Shown piece by piece: positions 6,742 to 14,493 of a DNA stretch of 20,269 nucleotides. Location: positions 1 through 20,269 of the forward strand of contig CAAGLV010000105.1 in the NCBI GenBank assembly GCA_900770875.1. The letters run 5' to 3'. Numbering within the stretch: the stretch's first letter is position 1; each line of letters starts with the position of its first letter. Below the pieces are notes generated by a model. The model saw only the letters and a list, made by a program, of their open reading frames with translations, did no database searches and was not told the origin of the DNA. Source of the stretch: Flavobacteriales bacterium (GTDB lineage: Bacteria > Bacteroidota > Bacteroidia > Flavobacteriales > Weeksellaceae). Position numbers and translations under genes: made by a program.

Positions 6742-9462
6742 TTAAAATTTATATCTTAAGTTAACTAAGAAATAACGTCCTAAAACATCTGTACGAGTTG
6801 TGGTAATAACGTTATCGGTTAAACTTGTTGTAATAATCGAGTTGTTTCCTAAAATGTTTCCGGCAACAAATGTTATATAAGTTTTCTTAAAGGCATTAAA
6901 GCGTAGCGATGCATTTAACTCTTTTGCTGTATTTCTTCTTTCGCCATTAATGTATTGTAAACGATAAGAAAAATCAGATTGTAATAAAAGTTTATCTGTA
7001 ATAGACCAAGCTACATCTGCAAATGGACGCCAGTTTTGACTCTTTTGCTCGATTCTCGAAATAAATTTACTAAACGAGGTATTTAATCCAGCTTTTAACT
7101 CTAATTTCTTTTTAAAAGTAAATGTATTTGTTAACGTATAATTTTGTGTAAAGCTTTTGTTATCTACTTTAACATAATCTTCGTCGTTAATACCCTTCGA
7201 AAAAGTATAATATTTAGAATCTGATACGCTTGCATTTAATCGTGCATTATACCATTTTGCAAAACGTTTACCAATGTTAATATTTCCAGCATAAGTTTCT
7301 TCGGCATAATCCGAGTTAATTAACGTGTTTTCTTGTGTAAAGGTATAAACAGAAGCATCGTTAGGATCTAAATATAAACGATCGATACGCGATGTTGTTT
7401 GTATACTTCTTTCGCGATTTGTATAACTTAAATTAGCAAAAACATTAAAGAAGTTAAACGAATTAAAGTGATGAAAGTTTAACGATGCTGTATGTGTTAA
7501 AGCTTGTCTTAAATCGCTATTTCCTCTAAATATTGTACGGTAATTTTGTAAGATATACGAATCGGTTAAATCTTTAGCATTTGGATAGCTGTAAGCTTGG
7601 TTATAATTAGCTGTAATGCTTGTTGCATTATTAAAGTTATATTTTAAAATTGCATGAGGTAAAATTTTGGTTTGTGTTTTATTGATTTTTTTACCTCCTA
7701 ATAATTTTGTGTTTTCGCTAAATATAGAAACACCTGCTCCTAAATCGGCCTGAAATTTTCCGAATTTTTTAGTTAAAGTTGCATCTGCAAAAGATTCGTT
7801 GTAATTAAATCTTGTATCAGATAACATGCTAATACCACTTAAACTTGTTGTTACTAAGTTATTTTGGTCGTAAATTTTGTTGTCGTAATCTTGAATCGAA
7901 AAGTTTGTTCCTATTTTTAACTTTAAGTTTGTTGTGTTATTAATTAAATGGTTGTAAACCGAGTAAGCCTGAAATGTATTTACATTGTACTTTTGATTTT
8001 GGTTTACTAAATAATTACCACGTTCGTTAAGTGTTGTGTTAAAAATATTAAAGATTTTTTCGTTCGAATCGATTGTTAAATCTGGTGATTCGTTTTGGTA
8101 TTGATGACGTAAATAAAATCCGATATTATCGTCGCGACCAATTTTACGAATGTAAGATAACGATTGGCTAATGCTGTAATTTTTACGATCGGTTAAGTTA
8201 CGGTTTGTACCAACAAATTCGTTAGATCGGTAACGATCTACCAATTCTTCTTCGTTATTACCTGTGTAATTAAAGTTTAAACGGTATTTAACTTCGCCTT
8301 TATCGTTTGGTTTCCAATCTAAGCGTAAACGTCCAACAATAGATAATAAATCATTTTTTTGATTGGTAATATCTTTCTCTTCGGCTCCGTCGTTGTACAA
8401 ACGTTCGGTAGTTTTATTTACACGTGTATTGTTTGTTGTAGCTAATCCAAAACCAGAAATTTTTACTTTGTTATTTGGTTCGTATCCAAAATGAGCTGCA
8501 CCATTAAAGGTATTAATCTCGGATGCATTAGTGCTCGATCCTAAGTTTAACGAAGAGCTTCCTCCGCGTAACGAGTAAATACTACCTTCCGAATTAAATT
8601 CAGACATACCTCCAAAGAAGCTAAAATAATCGTCACGATCAAAAACTTCTTTTCCGTAAGTATTAAAATCGGTAATTACTGTGGCATCAATTTTTTCGGC
8701 AAAATAAAATGTTTTTAATTGCGCATCAGTATGTTTATCAGCATCACCACCTAAAGTTGCATTACCAAAAACTAAATGTTTGGCATCTTCTTTTAATACG
8801 ATGTTTAACGAAGCTTGTTCGTCTTCTTGTAATGAAGAGGCAAACGGATTCGATTTAAATTTTGTATTTAACTGAATTTTTGAAACGGCATCAGATGGTA
8901 AATTTTTATTTAAAAGTTTTGTATTTCCTCCTAAAACTTCGCGTCCACCAACTGTAATGGTAGTAATTTCTTCTCCTTTATGATAAACTTTACCATTTTC
9001 AACTTCAATACCAGGTAATTTTTTTAAGATATCTTCAAGTACTTCTTCGTTACCAACTTTAAACGAATTGGCATCGTACTCAATCGTATCACCTTTTACT
9101 TTAATTGCTTGTTGAGCTTTAACGATTGTTTCTTTTAAAGAAATTGTTTCGCCGCTTTTTTCTAGTTTTAATTTTTCGGTAGTATTTCCTTTTAATTCAA
9201 CTTTTTTAACCAAAGTTTTATAACCTGTTTGTTCAACTTCGATTTCGTAAGGTTGATTACAAGGAAGCGAGAACTGAAATGCACCTTCGGTATCTGTAAA
9301 TACAAATCCTTTTCCATCGTTTTTTGAATCGAAAACAGAAACCGAAGCATCAGTAACTGGTATTCCATTTTCATCAAAAATGGTTCCCTTTATTTTACAT
9401 TCTTGTGCATTGGTAATTAATACAGCAAGTAATGTAAGGATAAAGCTGAGTATTTTTTTCAT
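6742..9462 (-). CDS. TonB-receptor-like outer-membrane barrel protein with carboxypeptidase-regulatory-like domain
   Basis: The 906-residue protein has a signal peptide ending at AQ (about residue 20). A carboxypeptidase-regulatory-like beta-sandwich follows (about 22-100; IKGTIFDENGIPVTDASVSV) with Cys22 and Cys68 that could form a disulfide. A plug-like domain (about 110-230) contains VEDILKKLPGIEV-type sequence, an ITVGGREVLGG loop and LPSDAVSKIQL. The rest is a large barrel with many aromatic alternating strands, ending in FLVNLRYKF with a terminal Phe. This is the architecture of the outer-membrane beta-barrel family of Bacteroidota related to TonB-dependent receptors. No clear TonB box is visible after the signal peptide, so energised transport is unproven. 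It lies 23 bases after a GLPGLI gene on the same strand, so the two are very likely co-transcribed. No SusD partner is present, which argues against a classical polysaccharide-uptake pair. Substrate unknown. Confidence 0.88.
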   Translation of the reverse strand: MKKILSFILTLLAVLITNAQECKIKGTIFDENGIPVTDASVSVFDSKNDGKGFVFTDTEGAFQFSLPCNQPYEIEVEQTGYKTLVKKVELKGNTTEKLKLEKSGETISLKETIVKAQQAIKVKGDTIEYDANSFKVGNEEVLEDILKKLPGIEVENGKVYHKGEEITTITVGGREVLGGNTKLLNKNLPSDAVSKIQLNTKFKSNPFASSLQEDEQASLNIVLKEDAKHLVFGNATLGGDADKHTDAQLKTFYFAEKIDATVITDFNTYGKEVFDRDDYFSFFGGMSEFNSEGSIYSLRGGSSSLNLGSSTNASEINTFNGAAHFGYEPNNKVKISGFGLATTNNTRVNKTTERLYNDGAEEKDITNQKNDLLSIVGRLRLDWKPNDKGEVKYRLNFNYTGNNEEELVDRYRSNEFVGTNRNLTDRKNYSISQSLSYIRKIGRDDNIGFYLRHQYQNESPDLTIDSNEKIFNIFNTTLNERGNYLVNQNQKYNVNTFQAYSVYNHLINNTTNLKLKIGTNFSIQDYDNKIYDQNNLVTTSLSGISMLSDTRFNYNESFADATLTKKFGKFQADLGAGVSIFSENTKLLGGKKINKTQTKILPHAILKYNFNNATSITANYNQAYSYPNAKDLTDSYILQNYRTIFRGNSDLRQALTHTASLNFHHFNSFNFFNVFANLSYTNRERSIQTTSRIDRLYLDPNDASVYTFTQENTLINSDYAEETYAGNINIGKRFAKWYNARLNASVSDSKYYTFSKGINDEDYVKVDNKSFTQNYTLTNTFTFKKKLELKAGLNTSFSKFISRIEQKSQNWRPFADVAWSITDKLLLQSDFSYRLQYINGERRNTAKELNASLRFNAFKKTYITFVAGNILGNNSIITTSLTDNVITTTRTDVLGRYFLVNLRYKF

Positions 9463-9485
9463 GTGTATTGTTTAGTAGTTTTATT

Positions 9486-10262
9486 TTAATTGGTATCGAC
9501 ACCCGAACCCATCATCTCTTTAAATTGTTCCTGAAGTTTTTTCATTTCAGTGATGAATTGTTCTTGTGTAACAACATTTCCTTTTGTTGGGATGGCAAGT
9601 TTAATTTCTTTATCCGAAATTTTTAATTCTTTTAGCGTGTAGATTAATTTAGTTCCGTTCGTTTCAAATTCGGCTTTAATAATTAATCCTGGTAAACCTG
9701 CAATATTTAAAGGTCCATCTTTTATTGCAATATCTGGTGTATACCAAGCTGTAACTTGTATAGAATCTAGCATTACACCTTCGGCTTTAGTTACTTTGTA
9801 ACCTGCAATTTCTCCTTTTTCGCGAGAAATTTTCCATTTATAATCAGGAATTTGATCTTTGATTAAGAATTTTTTTACGCCAAAATCAACTCCTTTGTAA
9901 TAGATTACAGGATTTGTAGAAAAATCTTTAAAGTATGGACTGCTTTCTGAAGCACGAATTTGCTGTTCGATTAATCCTGATTGATTTTGAGTGTTCGAAA
10001 TTTTTTCTTCGATTTCGAAAGCAGATATTTTACCATTATTTTTTAAATGGTAGTTTATAGAAATTCCGTTATTAATTTCGGCTTTGATTGTTTCTGCAAC
10101 TTGAGAACGAAATTGAGATGGAATTTGTTTAATTGTTTTATCGTAATCTACAATTACATCGCAAACATAAGTTGCATCAATATTTTGTGTTGTATTGTCT
10201 TGCGCAAAAGCAGTTAAACTTGTAACAATACCGAATGTAAAAGCTAATATTTTTTTCTTCAT
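9486..10262 (-). CDS. GLPGLI family secreted protein (copy adjacent to barrel gene)
   Basis: The 258-residue protein has a signal peptide (MKKK, hydrophobic core, cleavage probably after AFAQ at residue 21) and the family-naming motif GLPGLI at 189-194, preceded by AWYTPDIAIKDGP at 172-184. The motif DYKWKISREKGEIAGYKVTKA (about 140-160) matches the region before it in the other copy. GLPGLI proteins (TIGR01200 type) are predicted periplasmic or outer-membrane-associated proteins restricted mostly to Bacteroidota, and their biochemical role is unknown. The mature protein is mainly beta in character. The C-terminal helix (EQFITEMKKLQEQFKEMMGSG) is amphipathic and is shared with the second copy. 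The gene ends 23 bases before the barrel gene and starts 43 bases after pncA. The tight coupling suggests that it works with the barrel, perhaps as its periplasmic or surface partner. Confidence 0.93.
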   Translation of the reverse strand: MKKKILAFTFGIVTSLTAFAQDNTTQNIDATYVCDVIVDYDKTIKQIPSQFRSQVAETIKAEINNGISINYHLKNNGKISAFEIEEKISNTQNQSGLIEQQIRASESSPYFKDFSTNPVIYYKGVDFGVKKFLIKDQIPDYKWKISREKGEIAGYKVTKAEGVMLDSIQVTAWYTPDIAIKDGPLNIAGLPGLIIKAEFETNGTKLIYTLKELKISDKEIKLAIPTKGNVVTQEQFITEMKKLQEQFKEMMGSGVDTN

Positions 10263-10305
10263 TTTGGTGTTTTTATACTAGTTAGTTGATATTTATAGTG
10301 TTTTG

Positions 10306-10908
10306 TTACAAAATATAAGAAGAAACTTTTCCTCCAGCTTTTATAAAATCATCTTTTATTGTGTTGTAATGTTCTTCGTCGATAGCTTTTGTAGATTCTT
10401 CTAAAATGGTAGTAGAATAACCTAATTTTAAAGCATCCATAGCGGTATAATACACACAATAATCTGCTGCAAGTCCACAAATATAAAGTTGATCAACATT
10501 TAATTCTTTTAAATATCCGTGTAAACCAGTCGATTTTTTTTTGTTGTTATCGTAAAAACCGCTGTACGAATCGATTTCGGGATTTGTTCCTTTTCTAAAA
10601 ATAGCATCAATGCGATCGGTATTTAATTTTTCGCTTAATTGGGCACCTTTTGTTCCTTGTACACAATGTGTCGGCCATAATGTTTGTCTAATTCCATTAA
10701 GGTCGATTTCTTCGAATGGATTTTTACCTTCGTGTTGCGATGCAAAACTTTTATGATTTGCTGGATGCCAATCTTGCGTGGCAACAACAATATCGTATTT
10801 TTTCTGAATTTCGTTAATGCGGTCAATTACCTTGTCTCCGTTTGGTACAGCTAAAGCTCCTCCAGGTAAAAAATCGTTTTGTAAATCAATAATAATTAAT
10901 GCTTTCAT
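10306..10908 (-). CDS. pncA: Nicotinamidase PncA
   Basis: PncA hydrolyses nicotinamide to nicotinate and ammonia in the NAD salvage pathway; homologues also activate pyrazinamide. The 200-residue length is normal. The catalytic triad is intact: Asp8 (IIDLQNDFLPGG), Lys106 (FRKGTNP) and Cys151 (GLAADYCV). The metal ligands are Asp46 and His48 (TQDWHP) and His81 (WPTHC). No signal peptide is present, so it is cytosolic. It lies between two GLPGLI genes on the same strand. A 16-bp inverted repeat precedes it and 43 bases separate it from the next gene, so it may be transcribed with the group or separately. There is no obvious biochemical link to the flanking secreted proteins; position may be accidental. 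Confidence 0.96.
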   Translation of the reverse strand: MKALIIIDLQNDFLPGGALAVPNGDKVIDRINEIQKKYDIVVATQDWHPANHKSFASQHEGKNPFEEIDLNGIRQTLWPTHCVQGTKGAQLSEKLNTDRIDAIFRKGTNPEIDSYSGFYDNNKKKSTGLHGYLKELNVDQLYICGLAADYCVYYTAMDALKLGYSTTILEESTKAIDEEHYNTIKDDFIKAGGKVSSYIL

Positions 10909-10928
10909 ATGGTTATCTTTATAAATAT

Positions 10929-10967
10929 TAAGCTATCAAATAAAAGACCACTTTATTTGATAGCTTA
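10929..10967. repeat. Perfect 16-bp inverted repeat between GLPGLI gene and pncA
   Basis: Arms at 10929-10944 and 10952-10967 are exact complements around a seven-base loop (AGACCAC). The hairpin follows the stop of the upstream GLPGLI gene by 24 bases on the minus strand. The DNA after it on that strand is AT-rich but has no long T run, so it may be a weak terminator, an RNA-stability element or a processing site within a longer transcript. Confidence 0.75.
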
Positions 10968-10991
10968 TATAATTGGTTGAATTTATTTGGA

Positions 10992-11774
10992 TTAATCTCT
11001 TCGGTTTACACCTTGATCGCGCATTTGCTCGAAACGTTCGCGCTGTTCTTTTTGTAATTTTTGTAATTCGGCTTCGGTAATTGTCGATTTACTTTTTGGT
11101 TTTTCGATGGCTTTTTTATCAGACGAAGTTTTAATATCGCTAATTGTAATAATTTTTTCTCCTTTAAAAGGACCTTGTTCTAAATTAGTTTGCACTTCTA
11201 AAATTAAACCAGGTAAACCCCAATAATTTTCTGGTCCTGTTTTCGCCGGAATTTTAGTTGCGAACCAAGCTGTTGTAACTTGTCCATCTTTTTCGAAAGT
11301 TGCTTTACGTGCTTCATTTCCTAAAATTGTTTTTGTTTCGCGTGTAATTTTCCAATCATAAGTTGGTAATTCGTCTTTAACGGTATATGATTTCGAGAAC
11401 ATATTAGCGTCTTTCATATACGTTTTTGTAGAAATATCTTTGTAAATATTATCACCAGCAAAATTCATTCTCATTCTTGGACCATGTCCACCAAAACCTC
11501 CGTTTTGTTGATCGTTACTTATTTTTTCTACTGCTTTATAAATCGATTCGTCTCCTAAAATAGTTAAGATACTTTCTTGTGGTTCTTGTAAGCTTTTCTT
11601 TATTTCGTCTTGTATTTCTTTAGGCATTTGACGTCCGCCACCACCAGGAGCTTGAAACGAAAAATCGGCTGGTAAAATTAATCGAGAAGTATATGTAACT
11701 TCAAATTTTTCTTCTTGTGCATAAGAGAAAGCAGAAGTTAAAATGATAGCTGTTAAAGCAAATATTTTTTTCAT
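10992..11774 (-). CDS. GLPGLI family secreted protein (first copy, glycine-rich variant)
   Basis: The 260-residue protein has a signal peptide (MKKIFALTAIILTSAFSYAQ, cleavage near residue 20) and the motif GLPGLI at 186-191. Conserved context includes LPTYDWKITRETKTILGNEA and TAWFATKIPAKTGPENYW. It is a divergent paralogue of the copy at 9486-10262, sharing layout and the C-terminal amphipathic helix. It differs by two glycine-rich insertions, APGGGGRQMPKE (about 42-53) and NGGFGGHGPRMRMNF (about 91-105), which contain Met and His and look flexible. Whether they bind metal or peptide is speculation. Function of the family is unknown. It is the first gene of the minus-strand group on this side of the glycosyltransferase terminator at about 11804-11836. 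No convincing promoter element could be placed before it. Confidence 0.93.
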   Translation of the reverse strand: MKKIFALTAIILTSAFSYAQEEKFEVTYTSRLILPADFSFQAPGGGGRQMPKEIQDEIKKSLQEPQESILTILGDESIYKAVEKISNDQQNGGFGGHGPRMRMNFAGDNIYKDISTKTYMKDANMFSKSYTVKDELPTYDWKITRETKTILGNEARKATFEKDGQVTTAWFATKIPAKTGPENYWGLPGLILEVQTNLEQGPFKGEKIITISDIKTSSDKKAIEKPKSKSTITEAELQKLQKEQRERFEQMRDQGVNRRD

Positions 11775-11803
11775 TTTTTATATGATATTTTATGAGTATA
11801 AGA

Positions 11804-11836
11804 CAAAAAAAACTCCGATTAGTTTAATCGGAGTTT
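11804..11836 (-). terminator. Terminator of the RluA-acyltransferase-glycosyltransferase unit
   Basis: A 12-bp stem (AAACTCCGATTA at 11810-11821 with its complement at 11825-11836) on a three-base GTT loop is followed, on the minus strand, by a T run (plus-strand A at 11804-11812). It lies a few bases past the stop of the glycosyltransferase gene and ahead of the GLPGLI gene. Confidence 0.92.
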
Positions 11837-11840
11837 AAAA

Positions 11841-12833
11841 TTATTTTAAGTCTTTAAAGTATTTTCTTTTCTGGATGAAGTATTGAAACGGAATTAATTT
11901 TTTTGATCCGTAATTACGGATTTGATGAGGTCCACGTTTTTTATACATTTTTGCAAAATCGCGATAAAAATGCATGTGCGACATAAATACAGCCCAAACA
12001 TGGCTAGGGCCATTTTTAAGTAGAAAAACCATTGCCGAAATTCCGTCTAGCGATAATCTCGAAAAGATAATTGGGAATAATTGATCTTTCGGAAGGTTTT
12101 TAAGATACATGTTTAAACTGTTTCTTAAATTTAAATAGGTTTTCTTTGGATTACTTTTTTGTAAAGTTGCTCCACCTAAATGATAAACAGTTGACTGCCC
12201 GCAATAGTAAATTTTACGATTAGCATTTTTTAAGCGCCAACATAAATCAATTTCTTCCATGTGAGCAAAAAAATCTTCATCAAAACCATTTTGAGCAAAA
12301 AAATCTTCTTTTCGGATAAATAAACTTGCACCAGTTGCCCAAAAACATTCGATGGTATCGTTGTATTGTCCGTGATCTTGTTCTAAAGTTTCAAAAACGC
12401 GTCCGCGGCAAAATGGATAACCAAATTTATCGATGAATCCTCCACCAGCGCCAGCATATTCGAAATATGATTTGTTTTTATAATCTAAAATTTTGGGCTG
12501 AACAGCTGCAATAGAATGCTCATTTTTAAATAATTCTAAAATAGGTTCGGTCCAATTTTCAGTAACTTCAACATCCGAGTTTAATAAACAATAAATATCG
12601 GCATCAATATGTTTTAAACCTTCGTTATATCCTTTTGCAAAACCATAATTGCCTTGGTTTTGAATTAGTTTTACTTGAGGATAATTTGTTTTTAAAAATT
12701 GAATTGAATCATCTGTAGAATCATTATCGATGACATATAAATCTGCAGACGACGAATTTTTTACGACTGAAGGTAAAAACTCTTCTAAAAGTTTTTTACC
12801 GTTCCAGTTTAATATAGCAACAGCAAGTTTCAT
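11841..12833 (-). CDS. Family 2 glycosyltransferase
   Basis: The 330-residue enzyme has the GT-A fold signature of GT2. The N-terminus VAILNWNGKKLLEEFLPS and YVIDNDSTDDS form the nucleotide-binding part. NYGFAKGYNEGL follows, then the metal-binding SDV (Asp87) in LLNSDVEV, and a catalytic acidic motif EEIDLCWR at about 193-200. It resembles the rhamnosyltransferase-like subgroup that adds sugars to lipid-linked or lipid A core acceptors, but donor and acceptor cannot be read from sequence. It has no signal peptide and should act on the cytoplasmic face of the inner membrane. It starts two bases after the acyltransferase stop, indicating tight co-translation in a three-gene unit with the RluA-type synthase. 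Together with the acyltransferase this suggests a role in lipid A or glycolipid modification. Confidence 0.93.
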   Translation of the reverse strand: MKLAVAILNWNGKKLLEEFLPSVVKNSSSADLYVIDNDSTDDSIQFLKTNYPQVKLIQNQGNYGFAKGYNEGLKHIDADIYCLLNSDVEVTENWTEPILELFKNEHSIAAVQPKILDYKNKSYFEYAGAGGGFIDKFGYPFCRGRVFETLEQDHGQYNDTIECFWATGASLFIRKEDFFAQNGFDEDFFAHMEEIDLCWRLKNANRKIYYCGQSTVYHLGGATLQKSNPKKTYLNLRNSLNMYLKNLPKDQLFPIIFSRLSLDGISAMVFLLKNGPSHVWAVFMSHMHFYRDFAKMYKKRGPHQIRNYGSKKLIPFQYFIQKRKYFKDLK

Positions 12834-12835
12834 GC

Positions 12836-13702
12836 TTAAATTTCTTTTTTAAATTTCCAACGTTTGTGGCTCCATAACCAATTGGCTGGATCTTCTTTTA
12901 TCGTTTCTTGTAATTTGTAGAAGAATTGATCGATAACTTCGTTTTCTTTAAATGCAATGCCATCTTCGGGAACGATACGCTCGAAAGTGGTGTGATAATA
13001 TCCACGTTTAATTTTTTTCATTTTACAGAAAACAACTCCCATATTTTTTTTACGTGCAATTTTATCAAAACCGTTAAATACAGCCGTTTCTTGATTTAAA
13101 AAAGTAATCCAATGTTTAGATGCATTTTGTTTAGGGCTTTGATCGGCAACAAAAAGATAAGTAAAACTTCCTTCGATTGGTGCTTTTAGCATAAAACGTA
13201 AGGTATCTTTCATATCGAGGTTAATGGTATCCATACGCTCGCGCATTTGTTTTACTTTTTCGTTCCAAAAAGGGTTTCGAATTTTATGATAAACAGCTGC
13301 TGTATGATCGGTATAACGATGTTTAATATAACCTAAATACCATTCCCAATTAAAGATGTGGCCAGCCATCATTAGCGTATCTTTTCCTTCGTTGGTTGTT
13401 TCTTTGAAAGCTTCGATATTAGTGTATGTATGGCGACGGTCTAATTCTTCTTGAGAGATGGAAAAGCTTTTTAAAGTTTCAACTAAATAATCTGTGAAAT
13501 TTTTATAAAATTCGTTTCGAATTTGAATAATTTCTTGGTCTGATTTTTCGGGAAAAGATTTTTTTAAATTCGTATCAATTACTTTTCTTCTGTAACCAAT
13601 TACAAAGCGTAAAAGGAAATATAAAAAATCTGAAAACACGTATAAAACCGAAAGTGGTAAACGTGAAATTTGATAAACAAAAAAGTAAAAAATAGCGTTC
13701 AT
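12836..13702 (-). CDS. LpxL/HtrB-like lysophospholipid or lipid A acyltransferase
   Basis: The 288-residue protein belongs to the lipid A biosynthesis acyltransferase (LABLAT) family, which transfers secondary acyl chains to the lipid A precursor at the inner membrane. An N-terminal hydrophobic segment (about 3-35) anchors it. The catalytic HX4E motif is His115-Glu120 in AGHIFNWEW, and the family's C-terminal signature WLWSHKRWK (275-283) is present. Members in Bacteroidota often catalyse one of the secondary acylations, so exact LpxL or LpxM function is not assignable. The start overlaps the stop of the RluA-type gene by one base (TAATG), and the downstream glycosyltransferase begins two bases after its stop. 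The trio is therefore one translationally coupled unit with a terminator at its end. Confidence 0.94.
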   Translation of the reverse strand: MNAIFYFFVYQISRLPLSVLYVFSDFLYFLLRFVIGYRRKVIDTNLKKSFPEKSDQEIIQIRNEFYKNFTDYLVETLKSFSISQEELDRRHTYTNIEAFKETTNEGKDTLMMAGHIFNWEWYLGYIKHRYTDHTAAVYHKIRNPFWNEKVKQMRERMDTINLDMKDTLRFMLKAPIEGSFTYLFVADQSPKQNASKHWITFLNQETAVFNGFDKIARKKNMGVVFCKMKKIKRGYYHTTFERIVPEDGIAFKENEVIDQFFYKLQETIKEDPANWLWSHKRWKFKKEI

Positions 13703-14385
13703 TAGTGGTTGAATTTATTGGTTGCTTGCCAAATTTTATCTTTCGGAACAGGAGCAACGATTGTAATTTCTTCTTTTTTTACAGGATGCTCGAAAGTAAT
13801 GCGATGCGCGTGTAAACAAATGCTTCCATCTGGATTTGATCGTTTAGATCCGTATTTTAAATCGCCTTTTATAGGGCAACCTACTGTAGATAATTGGGCA
13901 CGAATTTGGTGCGAGCGTCCTGTAAATAATTTAACTTCTACGCAATGAAACGTATCTAAAGATCCTAAATAAGTATATTCTAAAATAGCTTTTTTAGCAT
14001 CTCCCGTTGGTTTATTGTAAACGGTAGTTTTATTATTTTTTGGATTTTTACGTAAGTAATGTTCTAAACGCTCGAAGTTTTGAGGTGGTTTATTATGCAC
14101 AATTGCGCGATAAACTTTATCGATGTTTCGTTTCTGAAACATTTCGTTCATGCGCGTTAAAGCTTTTGATGTTTTTGCAAAAATCAGAACTCCAGAAGTA
14201 GGACGATCTAAACGATGTACTAAACCTAAAAATACGTTACCAGGTTTATTATCGCGTTTTTTTATAAAATCCTTTAAGCTATCGATTAAAGGAATATCGC
14301 CGGTTTCGTCGCCTTGTGCTAATTCGCCAGCTCGTTTATTTATGATAAGAAGATGATTATCTTCGAATAATATTTCAGGATTCAT
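13702..14385 (-). CDS. RluA-family pseudouridine synthase
   Basis: The enzyme isomerises specific uridines to pseudouridine in RNA, probably large-subunit rRNA or tRNA. With the ATG at 14385 it is 227 residues long. It starts MNPEILFEDNHLLIINKRAG, the typical RluA N-terminus. The catalytic Asp60 lies in VHRLDRPTSGVLIFAK, and later GRSHQIRAQL and GDLKYGS motifs are intact. A longer frame from 14427 would add 14 hydrophobic residues without family precedent. That extension lies over a hairpin and T tract, so I prefer 14385. There is no S4 domain at the N-terminus, unlike RluB/C/D-type proteins. The gene overlaps the acyltransferase start by one base. It follows panB on the same strand after 108 bases, with its own promoter-like element. 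A specific target position cannot be assigned. Confidence 0.93.
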   Translation of the reverse strand: MNPEILFEDNHLLIINKRAGELAQGDETGDIPLIDSLKDFIKKRDNKPGNVFLGLVHRLDRPTSGVLIFAKTSKALTRMNEMFQKRNIDKVYRAIVHNKPPQNFERLEHYLRKNPKNNKTTVYNKPTGDAKKAILEYTYLGSLDTFHCVEVKLFTGRSHQIRAQLSTVGCPIKGDLKYGSKRSNPDGSICLHAHRITFEHPVKKEEITIVAPVPKDKIWQATNKFNH

Positions 14386-14400
14386 TAAAAATAGTTCTAT

Positions 14401-14479
14401 AAAAAAATGAGTTTTAGAATGGCTCATTAATCTGTTACAAAAATAGTAAGATTAAATGAAACATTTTCTAAAACTCATT
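14401..14479 (-). repeat. 14-bp inverted repeat with T tract around the rluA-type promoter
   Basis: Arms at 14406-14419 (AATGAGTTTTAGAA) and 14466-14479 are exact complements and enclose 46 bases. On the minus strand the inner arm is followed by seven T (plus-strand A at 14401-14407), so readthrough from panB could form a long-looped terminator. A perfect -7 promoter element (14438-14445) sits inside the loop. Either a terminator of panB or an attenuator of the downstream unit is possible. Confidence 0.55.
14438..14445 (-). promoter_or_regulatory. -7 promoter element for the pseudouridine synthase unit
   Basis: On the minus strand TATTTTTG (14445 to 14438) matches TAnnTTTG exactly. Transcription would start near 14432, giving a leader of about 48 bases to the preferred ATG at 14385. 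No clear -33 TTTG is seen. Confidence 0.45.
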
Positions 14480-14493
14480 GCGAAGAACTTTTC

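Noticed and set aside
10306..10908. pncA as a functional part of the GLPGLI system
   Set aside because: It is a complete, ordinary cytosolic nicotinamidase with no signal peptide; adjacency alone does not support a shared role.
10929..10967. Inverted repeat as riboswitch or CRISPR remnant
   Set aside because: A single hairpin with no conserved aptamer-like junctions and no repeat series; only a hairpin or weak terminator can be supported.
14386..14427. Longer start for the RluA-type gene adding 14 residues
   Set aside because: The extension does not resemble RluA N-termini and lies over a hairpin arm and T tract; the ATG at 14385 gives the normal family start.
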